DNA of 64,000 bases from Mogibacterium sp. GTDB taxonomy: Bacteria > Bacillota > Clostridia > Peptostreptococcales > Anaerovoracaceae. Below the pieces are notes generated by a model that saw only the letters and a program-made list of their open reading frames with translations, did not search any database and was not told where the DNA came from. The position numbers and the translations under genes are program-made. Of the stretch, positions 7,700-16,458 are shown in pieces. Numbering within the stretch: position 1 is the first letter of the stretch; each line of letters starts with the position of its first letter. The stretch spans positions 62,001 through 126,000 of the forward strand of contig JAKSSP010000003.1 in assembly GCA_024403035.1 (NCBI GenBank). Reading direction: 5' to 3'.

Positions 7700-8770
7700 A
7701 TGGCAGATAAGAAAGACAAGCGCGAAGAGCTTATGGACATCGATATCTCCGATCCCGGACACGCTTATGAAAACAGGCAGGAGATCTACTACAACGACAA
7801 CGTAGGCGGACGTGCCGTCTTCGTTGACTCAAAAGAGCAGTATGATCCCGATGAGCCATACAATGACCAGGTCTATATCCCTGAGAAGGACAGAGACAAG
7901 GCGCCTATACTCGAGGTAAAGGGTCTGGGCATAGATTTCGGCGGACTGACCGCTGTGGATAATTTCAATCTGACACTCGGCAGAACGGAGATAGGCGGAC
8001 TCATCGGTCCAAACGGCGCCGGCAAGACCACCATCTTCAACATGCTCACAAAGGTGTACGAGCCAACAAGAGGAGAGATCTTCTTCGACGGTAAGAGCAC
8101 CAAGGGCATGAATACCGTAGATATCAACAAGGCCGGAATGGCGCGTACGTTCCAGAACATCAGGCTTTTTGACAAGCTCACCGTAGAGGAGAACATCAAG
8201 GTGGCTCTCCATCACACTACCAACTACGGCCTGATCGACGGAATGCTGCACACACCGAAGTACAGACACGAGGAATTCCGTATCCGCAAGGAAGCGATGA
8301 AATACCTCAAGATCTTCGGCATGACCAAGACCGCCGACTACAGAGCGGGATCGCTCCCGTACGGAGCTCAGAGGAGACTCGAGATCATGAGAGCGCTCGC
8401 CACAAAGCCAAAACTGCTTCTTCTTGATGAGCCTGCGGCCGGAATGAACCCGTCTGAAACGACCGAGCTGATGGACACCATCAGGGAGATCCGCGACAGA
8501 TTCCAGATCGGCATCTTCCTTATCGAGCATGACATGAGTCTTGTAATGGGCATCTGCGAAGGCATCGTGGTGCTCAACTACGGCAGAGTCATCGCAAAGG
8601 GCTGGCCTGAAGACATCCAGAGCAACCCTAAGGTAATCGAGGCTTACCTCGGAAAGAGCCGCGGAAAGATGGAGGAAGAAGAGAAGAAAGAGGATATCGA
8701 AGACGCTCTCAAAAAGGGCAAGCTCGAATCCGCTCCTTCCGGCAAGCCTGACAGAAAGGAGGGTGAATGA
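7700..8770 (+). CDS. livG: Branched-chain amino acid ABC transporter ATP-binding protein LivG, with N- and C-terminal extensions
   Basis: 356 residues against about 255 usual for LivG. The ATPase core starts near residue 70 and has Walker A GPNGAGKTT, signature SLPYGAQRRLEI and Walker B LLLLDEPAAG. The extra length is an acidic, tyrosine-rich N-terminal stretch of about 65 residues and a charged C-terminal tail of about 35. Neither resembles a domain I know. RBS AAAGGAGGAGG overlaps the livM end. The stop overlaps the livF start (ATGA). Confidence 0.93.
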   Translation: MADKKDKREELMDIDISDPGHAYENRQEIYYNDNVGGRAVFVDSKEQYDPDEPYNDQVYIPEKDRDKAPILEVKGLGIDFGGLTAVDNFNLTLGRTEIGGLIGPNGAGKTTIFNMLTKVYEPTRGEIFFDGKSTKGMNTVDINKAGMARTFQNIRLFDKLTVEENIKVALHHTTNYGLIDGMLHTPKYRHEEFRIRKEAMKYLKIFGMTKTADYRAGSLPYGAQRRLEIMRALATKPKLLLLDEPAAGMNPSETTELMDTIREIRDRFQIGIFLIEHDMSLVMGICEGIVVLNYGRVIAKGWPEDIQSNPKVIEAYLGKSRGKMEEEEKKEDIEDALKKGKLESAPSGKPDRKEGE

Positions 8771-9480
8771 TGGGTACAGTACTTACAGTTGACAACATCA
8801 ACGTTTACTACGGAGCCATCCACGCCCTCAAGGGCATATCGCTCGATGTAAACAGAGGCGAGATCGTAACGCTTATCGGAGCCAACGGCGCCGGCAAGTC
8901 GACGACCCTGCACACCATTTCCGGACTGCTCCGCAGCAAGACAGGCGATATCGAGTTTCTTGAGAGCTCAATTGCCCACGTGCCAGCTCATAAGATAGTC
9001 GCAATGGGCATCTCGCACGTTCCTGAAGGCAGGCGTATATTCCAGGGCCTGACCGTGGAAGAGAATCTGCAGATGGGAGCTTTCGTAACAAAGAAGGACC
9101 GTATCGCTCATAACCTTGAGTATGTATATGACCAGTTCCCGAGACTCAAGGAGAGGACCTCGCAGATAGCGGGCACACTCTCCGGCGGAGAGCAGCAGAT
9201 GCTGGCCATGGGAAGAGCGCTGATGTCCGACCCGGAGCTGCTGATGCTGGATGAGCCGTCAATGGGACTTGCTCCTATCCTTGTTGACCAGATCTTTGAT
9301 ATCATCAAGAACCTCAACAAGGCCGGCACTACCATCCTTCTGGTAGAGCAGAACGCGCAGATGGCGCTTTCCGTAGCCGACAGGGCATACGTTATCGAGA
9401 CGGGACGCATTACCCTCTCCGGCACGGGCAAGGAACTTGCTCAATCCGAAGAGGTCAAAAAAGCGTACCTGGGCGGCTAA
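8767..9480 (+). CDS. livF: Branched-chain amino acid ABC transporter ATP-binding protein LivF
   Basis: 237 residues, the normal LivF length. Walker A GANGAGKST, signature LSGGEQQML and Walker B LLMLDEPSMG are intact. It pairs with LivG as the ATPase dimer of the importer. Two adjacent ATG codons (8767 and 8770) follow the RBS AAAGGAGGG. The first overlaps the livG stop by four bases. Last gene of the operon, with a terminator at 9501. Confidence 0.95.
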   Translation: MMGTVLTVDNINVYYGAIHALKGISLDVNRGEIVTLIGANGAGKSTTLHTISGLLRSKTGDIEFLESSIAHVPAHKIVAMGISHVPEGRRIFQGLTVEENLQMGAFVTKKDRIAHNLEYVYDQFPRLKERTSQIAGTLSGGEQQMLAMGRALMSDPELLMLDEPSMGLAPILVDQIFDIIKNLNKAGTTILLVEQNAQMALSVADRAYVIETGRITLSGTGKELAQSEEVKKAYLGG

Positions 9481-9500
9481 ATATTCATTCAATCTTCATC

Positions 9501-9531
9501 AAAGGAGCGGCTCTGCCGCTTCTTTGTTTTT
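9501..9531 (+). terminator. Rho-independent terminator of the liv operon
   Basis: Stem AAAGGAGCGGC (9501-9511) pairs with GCCGCTTCTTT (9515-9525, one G-U), then GTTTTTG. Confidence 0.85.
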
Positions 9532-9586
9532 GTCATTTGTGATATTATTGACGGGTATACAGTTTGAAAAAAGGGGGACATTATTA

Positions 9587-10177
9587 ATGCTTACAAAGAA
9601 AAGATTGCCGCTTTTATCACTGATGCTGATCATCGCAATGATGTTCATGCTGGTTTCGTGTGGCGGAAAAGGCGGCGATTCCGGACAGTCCGCTGAACCC
9701 GCGGATACAGAAGAGAGCGCAGCTCAAAAGGCGGAAGTCATCAAGACTCTTGAGGAAATCGATACAGAGGATATGATGGATCTTCCGCTCCAGATCAAAT
9801 CGATAACTCTCTATGATGACGGAACACTTAAGATAGTCCCGGCAGAGGACCTTCTGAAGAATGCCGAGACCAACAACGAGGTAGTCGACGGAGCGGTCTA
9901 TCCGTTCGCGGACAGCGGCAAAGTGAAGGATTTTTATCTTGTCAGGTTCGGCAATGGAGGATACAGAACGCTCATTTGCCTGATGGACGACGGGACGCTT
10001 TCTGCCCTAAGCGCTACCAAGCTGATCGAAGACCATATCTTTATAGTTATGGACAGGCTCACCGGCAGGGAAAACTATGTAAATATAAAGGAAGTCAAGT
10101 ATGATGACGCGTTCGGAGTAGTTGGCATCACTGAAGACGATGAGGAAATAGAACTCGATTTCAGTCTGGATTTCTAA
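9587..10177 (+). CDS. Predicted lipoprotein of unknown function
   Basis: 196 residues. Start at ATG 9587 with RBS AAAGGGGG, since an upstream in-frame ATG at 9437 lies inside livF. The signal peptide ends in the lipobox MLVSC, followed by an acidic linker and a domain of about 130 residues that I do not recognise. A TTGTGA-TATTAT promoter-like element lies at 9537-9548. It precedes the XpaC-like/TelA genes but has its own promoter, so a functional link is only possible. Confidence 0.75.
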   Translation: MLTKKRLPLLSLMLIIAMMFMLVSCGGKGGDSGQSAEPADTEESAAQKAEVIKTLEEIDTEDMMDLPLQIKSITLYDDGTLKIVPAEDLLKNAETNNEVVDGAVYPFADSGKVKDFYLVRFGNGGYRTLICLMDDGTLSALSATKLIEDHIFIVMDRLTGRENYVNIKEVKYDDAFGVVGITEDDEEIELDFSLDF

Positions 10178-10192
10178 CGTATTCAGGCGTAC

Positions 10193-10204
10193 TTGTGATA
10201 TACT
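10193..10204 (+). promoter_or_regulatory. Extended -10 promoter of the xpaC-like/telA operon
   Basis: TTGTGA followed by TATACT (10199-10204), with TGA giving the extended -10. No clear -35 is present. The start codon is 49 bp downstream. Confidence 0.55.
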
Positions 10205-10252
10205 ATAAACGGGTTGTTTTGGACTGCGCCGCATGGCGCGAAAGGAACATAA

Positions 10253-11860
10253 ATGGCAGTACAAGCATTGGATCAGCACAAAGCGATCACGGACTGGTTT
10301 GAAACTGATTTCAAAGAGGCAGCGAAAGCCACTACAAAGACTTCGAGGCTCGAGGACGGCAGACTGAGCTACAGTTTTTCAGTCGTCAACGGGTCGGGCT
10401 TTGATTTTGACAGATTCTCTTTTAAGATCAAGGTCATCGACAAGACCAATAGCAGGGAGATAGGCACTGCGAAGATCAATGCGGGCAAGTGGGCTGACGG
10501 CGAGAGAAAGAACTTCAAGTCGCGCCTCTCGATCCCGGCTGAAGCAAAGAGCCTGTCTTTCGTGATGTACTCGAATTCTCTCGACTATGAGGCATCTCCT
10601 GCCGGTGCAGTTCAGACGGCAGGCAAAGATATCAGCGATGCGCTCAGAGACATGGGCGACGCGCTGTCGGGCTCTGACGGAAGCGGCGGAGTATTCGGAG
10701 AACTCTTCGGTACAGGCGGCATGCCTCAGGGTACTACCGTGACAAAGACCACCACGACCAAGACCGTAAACGGAAAGACTACAAAAACAACAACTACTAC
10801 AACGACGCGTCCGGCAAGCACATCCACGACACGCACAAGGACCACCAGCCAGACACCGCAGCGTCAGACGGGCGGCAGCTCCAGACCGGCAAGCCAGAGC
10901 GGCACCTTCACACAGCGTCGCACTGAAAAGATGCTCAACAAAAAGAGACTCGGCAAATCCGGATGGACCATGGCCTCACTGATAACGGGACTGCTCTTCC
11001 TGCTGTCTGCTGCGGGATCGTCAGATACTCCTGAGATGAGGCTGGCGTTCGGCCTGGTAGGAGCGATCCTTCTGGTCATTGCCGGTGTAATGAAGCTGGT
11101 CCTCAATACAAGAGCTAAGAGGATCAGGACCTATGAGGCAAAGATCAACAAGAAGGGCAACACTTCGATCGATGATCTCGCTGCTTATGTAGGAAAGCCG
11201 TTCAGCAAGGTCGCTGATGACCTTCAGGCGATGATAGCCGACGGATTCTTCCCTGAGGCGTACGTAGACATAAACAACAGACTTCTTGTCATGACACGTA
11301 ACGGCGAGCCTATCGAATCCGTAGAGAGATCCGCCGCGGAGAACAAGAAGGCAAGACGCAAAGCCGGCCGTGAGGGAATGGCGCCTGAGTCACTCGATGA
11401 TCTTATTGCCATGACAGATGACACAGAGATCAAGGGCAAGCTCAAATCGCTCCGCGCCATCACAAAGAAGATAGACGCGAGAGTCGAGGAAGTGCCGGAC
11501 CTTGAAAAGCAGGTAAAGGACTTCAGAGAGAAATACTATCCGGAAGTCGTCCGACTTACCGATCAGTATAACGAGAAGATCGCGGATATGGGCAAGCTCG
11601 GCACAGAAAAGCCGAAAGAGGAAGTCACAACGGATGCTTCCGGAGCTCCTGTGCTCAACACTAACCCTAACTATCTTGAGGAGCAGGCAGCCGCTATCAA
11701 GACGCAGCTCATAAGCCTCATCGATTCCGTTACCGAGGCTTCAGAGAATCTGCTTGAAAAGCTCCATGAAGACGATATCATGGACATTACCACAGACATA
11801 CAGAGACTGCAGACCACGCTCGCAAGCAAGGGCCTGCTGGATTCCGATTTCGATATCTAA
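10253..11860 (+). CDS. XpaC-like membrane protein with N-terminal beta domain and Thr-rich linker
   Basis: 535 residues. Order: a soluble N-terminal region (1-118) that looks beta-rich, a Thr/Arg-rich low-complexity linker (about 160-225), two membrane helices (about 235-285), a small helical region with winged-helix character (about 297-347), and a long helical or coiled-coil C-terminus. The C-terminal half resembles the 5-bromo-4-chloroindolyl phosphate hydrolysis (XpaC) family, which is normally found next to TelA, as here. XpaC proteins are usually near 200 residues, so the N-terminal half is an addition. Biochemical role unknown. Confidence 0.7.
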   Translation: MAVQALDQHKAITDWFETDFKEAAKATTKTSRLEDGRLSYSFSVVNGSGFDFDRFSFKIKVIDKTNSREIGTAKINAGKWADGERKNFKSRLSIPAEAKSLSFVMYSNSLDYEASPAGAVQTAGKDISDALRDMGDALSGSDGSGGVFGELFGTGGMPQGTTVTKTTTTKTVNGKTTKTTTTTTTRPASTSTTRTRTTSQTPQRQTGGSSRPASQSGTFTQRRTEKMLNKKRLGKSGWTMASLITGLLFLLSAAGSSDTPEMRLAFGLVGAILLVIAGVMKLVLNTRAKRIRTYEAKINKKGNTSIDDLAAYVGKPFSKVADDLQAMIADGFFPEAYVDINNRLLVMTRNGEPIESVERSAAENKKARRKAGREGMAPESLDDLIAMTDDTEIKGKLKSLRAITKKIDARVEEVPDLEKQVKDFREKYYPEVVRLTDQYNEKIADMGKLGTEKPKEEVTTDASGAPVLNTNPNYLEEQAAAIKTQLISLIDSVTEASENLLEKLHEDDIMDITTDIQRLQTTLASKGLLDSDFDI

Positions 11861-11885
11861 TAGTTAGTAAAATAAGGAGGACAAG

Positions 11886-13127
11886 ATGGCAGATTTTGAA
11901 CTTACCCCTGAAGCTGTAGTAGACGCAGCAGAAACACAGGCGGCAGTACTCGAAGCAGAGGTACAGGACGTTGCGGCGCAGGCTGCGGCTATCGACGTAG
12001 CACCGGCGATCGACTTTGCTCCTGAATTCTCACCTGTAGAAGAGAAGAAAGAAGACCCGCTCTCAAAGTTCACACCTGATGAGCAGAGACAGATCAGAGC
12101 GGTTGCCGACAAGATCGATATCAAGGACAGCAACGCAGTCCTTAGCTATGGAGCTACGGCACAGCGCAAGGTCTCCGACTTTGCTGACGGCGCTCTCGAG
12201 AGCGTAAGAGCAAAGGATATGGGAGAGACAGGTCAGGTGCTGACATCCCTGCTGGTAGAGCTCAAGAGCAACAGCGAAGAGAAGAAGAGCTTCCTCGGCA
12301 AGCTGTTTGGCAGCGCTGAGAGGAACTTCGAGAGACTCAAAGCGCAGTACAGCACAACAGAAGCCAACATCGACAGACTCGTCAAACTGCTTGAAGGTCA
12401 TGAAGAGCAGCTCCTTAAGGACATCGCTCAGCTCGATAAGCTTTATGACAAGAACAAACTCTACTTCAAGGAAGTTTCGATGTACATCGAGGCCGGCAAG
12501 CTGGCTCTAGAGAAAGCAAAGACAGTCACGCTCCCTGAGCTCGAAGCAAAGGCTAAAGAGACAGGCGCGATCGAGGACACACAGGCTGCTCAGGATTACG
12601 CAGACATGATCACAAGATTCGAGAAGAAGATATATGACCTCGAACTCTCCAGAACAGTTTGCCTGCAGACAGCTCCTGAGATCAGAATGGTACAGAACTC
12701 TGACACCATCATGTCCGAGAAGATCCGCTCCACCATCGTTAATGTCATCCCTATGTGGAAGACACAGATGGTTCTGGCGCTCAACAATTACCATACACAG
12801 AAGGCCATCGAGGCTCAGCACGCAGTTACAGAGGCTACAAACGAGATGCTCAAGAAGAACGCTGACGCGCTTCACCAGAGTACTGTCGAGACAGCAAAGG
12901 CCAGCGAGAGAGGTATCGTCGACATCGAGACGCTGCAGCACACCAACGAGCAGCTGATCACGGCACTCGACGAGATCAAGCAGATCCAGGAGGACGGCAG
13001 GGTCGCAAGAGCCGAGGCCGAGAAGGAACTCGCAAGGATCGAGCAGGAACTCAAGGACAAGATGCTTGGTATCGCGGCAAACGCGAAGTGGACAGGCGAG
13101 GACATCGCGTCTACAAGAACTGAGTAA
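11886..13127 (+). CDS. telA: Toxic anion resistance protein, TelA/YaaN family
   Basis: 413 residues, mostly helical. DKIDIKDSNAVLSYGATAQR near residues 75-95 and the conserved YIEAGKLALEKA and TVVNVIPMWKTQ-like segments are characteristic of TelA. RBS AAGGAGGAC is 25 bp after the XpaC-like gene, forming the classic xpaC-telA pair. Family members are linked to tellurite or cell-envelope stress tolerance, but the molecular function is not established. Confidence 0.9.
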   Translation: MADFELTPEAVVDAAETQAAVLEAEVQDVAAQAAAIDVAPAIDFAPEFSPVEEKKEDPLSKFTPDEQRQIRAVADKIDIKDSNAVLSYGATAQRKVSDFADGALESVRAKDMGETGQVLTSLLVELKSNSEEKKSFLGKLFGSAERNFERLKAQYSTTEANIDRLVKLLEGHEEQLLKDIAQLDKLYDKNKLYFKEVSMYIEAGKLALEKAKTVTLPELEAKAKETGAIEDTQAAQDYADMITRFEKKIYDLELSRTVCLQTAPEIRMVQNSDTIMSEKIRSTIVNVIPMWKTQMVLALNNYHTQKAIEAQHAVTEATNEMLKKNADALHQSTVETAKASERGIVDIETLQHTNEQLITALDEIKQIQEDGRVARAEAEKELARIEQELKDKMLGIAANAKWTGEDIASTRTE

Positions 13128-13133
13128 CAGGTA

Positions 13134-14195
13134 ATGGCGGAGAAAGACCGTAAAGACAATAAAAAAAAAGAGAAGAGCCGGAGGAGTCCGGCTCTTGCTC
13201 TATTGCTTGTACTGCTGATAGCGGCGGTTTTCTTTATCGTGTCCGATGTGCCGTTCATCAAGAGCGCCAGAGACGCCGTGAAGGAGAAGCTCGGCTATGA
13301 GTCGATAGAGCCTGACGCAGAACCGGAAAACGGAGGAGGCAGTGAGAACGGCAGCAACAGCAGCTTTAACGGTCAGCTTAACGCGTCTTCGCTTCCTGAA
13401 TGGGACGGGAATCACTATGTGCAGGTAAACGGCAACGTGCCGGAATTCCCTGATGATGTATATGAACGCGCCGGACTTATAAAGGACGGCGACGGATGGA
13501 AGACAAAAGGCAACCTGCTTGGGACCATCGATTCAGGCAAACTGACGCCGTACGAGTACTACGGAAGTCTTGATGAACTGGGCAGATGCACGTACGCGTA
13601 CGGCTGCCTGGGAAGAGAGACCATGCCTGAAGAGGGAGTTGAGCGCGGAGACATTTCTTCTGTTCACCCGTCAGGCTGGGCAAAGGCGCAGAACTGGGAA
13701 CGCTGCCACCTTATAGCGTGGGCTCTGTCCGCGGAGAACGCTAACCCGTCCAATCTGGTAACAGGCACACATTATCTGAATTACGACGGAATGAGACCTC
13801 TTGAAGAAGAGGTAGAGCACTATATCTGGAATACTGGCGATCATGTGCTTTACATGGCAAAACCTTGGTTTGCCGGGGATGAGCTCGTTGCCAGAGGAGT
13901 GCAGCTTACGGCTCTTTCTCTTGAGGACGGAGGCAAAGGCATATCGTTCAATGTCTATTGTTTCAACGTGACTCCGAATGCCGAAATAGACTACAAAACA
14001 GGTGTCGTTACGACGGAAGAACAGGCTTCTCAGGAGGCCAGACTCTATGTGATAAACAAGCGCTCAAAGGTGTTCCATTATCCGACTTGCGAGGGTGCGC
14101 AGAGCATGTCTCCATATAACCGCGAAGAGGTGACTGCGACCCGCGTCGAGCTTACTTCGCAGGGATATACGCCTTGTGGATACTGTGAGCCGTAA
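13134..14195 (+). CDS. Membrane-anchored DNA/RNA non-specific endonuclease with C-terminal Cys/His metal-binding tail
   Basis: 353 residues. An N-terminal membrane helix (about 18-37) is followed by an acidic linker and a nuclease domain with the catalytic-type motif ERCHLIAWAL (H192) and downstream N207, as in streptococcal secreted DNases. A second small module at the C-terminus, with HYPTCEGAQ and GYTPCGYCEP, resembles the Ada-like zinc-binding tail found on extracellular nucleases. It starts 6 bp after telA without a strong RBS. A role in degrading extracellular DNA for nutrition or DNA entry is inferred. Confidence 0.85.
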   Translation: MAEKDRKDNKKKEKSRRSPALALLLVLLIAAVFFIVSDVPFIKSARDAVKEKLGYESIEPDAEPENGGGSENGSNSSFNGQLNASSLPEWDGNHYVQVNGNVPEFPDDVYERAGLIKDGDGWKTKGNLLGTIDSGKLTPYEYYGSLDELGRCTYAYGCLGRETMPEEGVERGDISSVHPSGWAKAQNWERCHLIAWALSAENANPSNLVTGTHYLNYDGMRPLEEEVEHYIWNTGDHVLYMAKPWFAGDELVARGVQLTALSLEDGGKGISFNVYCFNVTPNAEIDYKTGVVTTEEQASQEARLYVINKRSKVFHYPTCEGAQSMSPYNREEVTATRVELTSQGYTPCGYCEP

Positions 14196-14196
14196 A

Positions 14197-14997
14197 TCAA
14201 TCGCTTTTGCGTGAAAGAAGCCGGCATGTGACACTGCTGATAACAGATATAGAAAGCGCGTAGACGGCAAGACCCGCGGGTATACCCGCGGTTTTTTGTA
14301 TGCTTCCGACGAGCGGCTGCGGAGAGATATGGTATGGATTCAGATAGAACATAGCTGCCCAGCTGTGAGGAAGTCCCGACGTTGTCTGCATTATCGGCTC
14401 AGCAAACAAATTTATCAGGATGGCGATGATGCAGAGTATCGCGAACAACCCGAATGCGCGCATAAGCCCGCGGGCTGATATATCCGCTGAGCCCGTAAGC
14501 AGCACAGTAAGACTTATAAACAGCAGCAGGCCGTGCCACACGAATCCGTGAACAGTCAGCGCTGTATATGATCTCAGTATGTCTTCCGGGAAGATCAATG
14601 TCGCGACCGCGCTTACAAAAGTATAACCTCCAAGGAAGGTCAGATATGTTCTGCGGGTCCGTTTACCTGCTGACGGCAGCAATATGCAAAGATACATAGG
14701 AACAGAACAGAGCTGAAACGGAAAGTACCACCAGTCATAAGCCCCGTTATTGACGATAAAGAAAAGAAAGAGCTGTTTCCATATCTCGAGCAATAAAAGG
14801 GCCCACCCGATGACTGCAAGTACCCGTACTGTATCAGAGTTCTTTCTTTTGGAAACGACCACCGCCAAAAGCACGGCCGCCGCTACTGCGGCAAGCGAAG
14901 CGGTGATATGGAAGCTGCCGAACAGTTCCGGCGCATCCATTCTCCATGCAGTCATATTCAGGAGCGATATGATCATCTCTTTCATCACAAAAATCAT
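14197..14997 (-). CDS. YwaF/TMEM164-type integral membrane protein
   Basis: Up to 266 residues on the - strand with about seven hydrophobic helices, matching the TIGR02206/YwaF type in layout (FHITASL near the start, WWYFPFQLCSVPMYL, PHSWAAMFYLNPYH). The start is uncertain: ATG at 14997, 14985, 14976 or 14955 are all possible and none has a good RBS. Family length favours the shorter forms. It converges on the nuclease gene with one base between stop codons. No biochemical function is known to me. Confidence 0.75.
   Translation of the reverse strand: MIFVMKEMIISLLNMTAWRMDAPELFGSFHITASLAAVAAAVLLAVVVSKRKNSDTVRVLAVIGWALLLLEIWKQLFLFFIVNNGAYDWWYFPFQLCSVPMYLCILLPSAGKRTRRTYLTFLGGYTFVSAVATLIFPEDILRSYTALTVHGFVWHGLLLFISLTVLLTGSADISARGLMRAFGLFAILCIIAILINLFAEPIMQTTSGLPHSWAAMFYLNPYHISPQPLVGSIQKTAGIPAGLAVYALSISVISSVTCRLLSRKSD
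14274..14297 (+). terminator. Rho-independent terminator for the nuclease gene, embedded in the convergent gene
   Basis: An 18-bp perfect palindrome (14274-14291, CCGCGGG stem with TATA loop) runs into six Ts on the + strand. It lies inside the 3' coding region of the convergent membrane protein, where it encodes part of QKTAGIPAGL. Confidence 0.8.
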
Positions 14998-15044
14998 ACT
15001 ATTATGCAGTCCCAAAAAGCAATTCAACATGGATGCCGATATGC

Positions 15045-15050
15045 TATACT
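15045..15050 (+). promoter_or_regulatory. Promoter -10 of hydF
   Basis: TATACT preceded by TGC (extended -10), 18 bp before the hydF start, giving a very short untranslated leader that just contains the RBS. Confidence 0.5.
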
Positions 15051-15067
15051 GTTGAAGAGGTAATGAT

Positions 15068-16315
15068 ATGGCAGGAATGAATGAAACGCCTAGCGGCGAA
15101 AGAGTGCATATAGGGTTCTTCGGACGAAGAAACGCGGGCAAGTCGAGTGTGGTAAACGCCGTCACCGGCCAGGATCTTGCAGTGGTATCGGAAGTGAAGG
15201 GCACTACGACGGATCCGGTCAGAAAGGCAATGGAGTTACTGCCGCTCGGACCGGTGGTGATCATCGACACGCCGGGCTTCGATGACGAGGGCAGCCTGGG
15301 AGAGCTTCGCGTGCAGAGGACAAAAAAGATACTTGAACAGACAGACATAGCTGTTCTTGTAGTCGATACTACAGAGGGGTTCAGGAAGGTCGATGAAGAA
15401 CTGACTGACTTGTTCAGGGAAAGAGGGATACCTTTCCTGATAGCGCTCAACAAGAGCGATATCCCAGAGGACTCTGAAGATTACAATGTCGATGAAGAGG
15501 CGAGGGGCCTTCTTCAGAAGATCGCCAAGGGATGCAGCGGCATGATACATGTAAGCGCTCTCTCCGGATACGGCATCGATGAACTGAAAAACAGGCTCGC
15601 TATCCTGAAACCAGAGGGAAATGAAGAACAGCTCATCGCTGACAAGATAAAGGCCGGAGACCTGATCGTTCTTGTCGTACCGATAGACAAGGCCGCGCCA
15701 AAAGGCAGACTGATACTCCCTCAGCAGCAGACGATCAGAGACATACTTGATGCCGGAGCGGCAGCGGTCGTCGTGCAGGATACAGAACTTGCGGACACCC
15801 TGGATAAGCTTGGCGCAAAGCCGGCTCTCGTCATAACAGACAGCCAGGTGTTCGGAAAAGTCGATAAGATCGTTCCCCCTGATGTTCCTCTGACATCGTT
15901 CTCCATACTGATGGCCCGTTACAAAGGACTGCTTGAAGACGCTGTCAACGGAATCGCGGCGATAACAAAACTGAAAGACGGTGACAAGGTGCTGATAGCC
16001 GAGGGCTGTACACACCACAGGCAGTGCGGAGACATCGGGACGGTCAAGATACCGAAGTGGCTGACAGGATTCACCGGCAAAGAGCTGATATTCGAAACGG
16101 CGAGCGGAACAGGCTATCCGGACGATCTGACACCGTATGCTCTGGTAGTCCACTGCGGCGGGTGCATGCTAAATGAAAAGGAGGTCAGACACCGTGCGTC
16201 AAAGACGGTGGCCCAGGGCGTCCCGATCACCAATTACGGCACGATGATAGCCTACGTTCACGGCATACTGAAACGAAGCCTGGAGATATTCCCTGAATAT
16301 TCGAAGCTGATTTAA
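15068..16315 (+). CDS. hydF: [FeFe]-hydrogenase H-cluster maturation GTPase HydF
   Basis: 415 residues. The N-terminal GTPase domain has G1 GRRNAGKSS (19-27), G3 DTPG (67-70) and G4 NKSD (128-131). The C-terminal domain shows the HydF iron-sulfur motif CxH-x45-HCxxC: C314, H316, H362, C363, C366. HydF is the scaffold that carries the 2Fe subcluster to apo-hydrogenase, so the organism should make an [FeFe]-hydrogenase. HydE and HydG are not in this window. The terminator overlaps the stop codon. Confidence 0.96.
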   Translation: MAGMNETPSGERVHIGFFGRRNAGKSSVVNAVTGQDLAVVSEVKGTTTDPVRKAMELLPLGPVVIIDTPGFDDEGSLGELRVQRTKKILEQTDIAVLVVDTTEGFRKVDEELTDLFRERGIPFLIALNKSDIPEDSEDYNVDEEARGLLQKIAKGCSGMIHVSALSGYGIDELKNRLAILKPEGNEEQLIADKIKAGDLIVLVVPIDKAAPKGRLILPQQQTIRDILDAGAAAVVVQDTELADTLDKLGAKPALVITDSQVFGKVDKIVPPDVPLTSFSILMARYKGLLEDAVNGIAAITKLKDGDKVLIAEGCTHHRQCGDIGTVKIPKWLTGFTGKELIFETASGTGYPDDLTPYALVVHCGGCMLNEKEVRHRASKTVAQGVPITNYGTMIAYVHGILKRSLEIFPEYSKLI

Positions 16316-16335
16316 GCGCGGGAAACCGCGCTTTT
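16314..16335 (+). terminator. Rho-independent terminator of hydF
   Basis: AAGCGCGG (16314-16321) pairs with CCGCGCTT (16326-16333) around a GAAA loop, then TT. The stem uses the last two bases of the hydF stop codon. Confidence 0.8.
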
Positions 16336-16458
16336 GATTTGGGTTTCATTTTTGCAGAATTGTAGAGAATTGGTTTTGTATTTGTTAGAATTAACGGGTA
16401 GCATGCTTCTGCTTTTGACTGCTACATAGTAGATGTTAGGGACGGAAGAGGAGAATGA

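Noticed and set aside
14998-15453. N-terminal extension of the YwaF-type protein on the - strand to 15453
   Set aside because: It would run through the hydF promoter and N-terminal coding region, and the extra residues look like antisense of the GTPase domain.
15236-16153. - strand open frame (305 codons) opposite hydF
   Set aside because: HydF motifs are complete on the + strand; this is a shadow frame.
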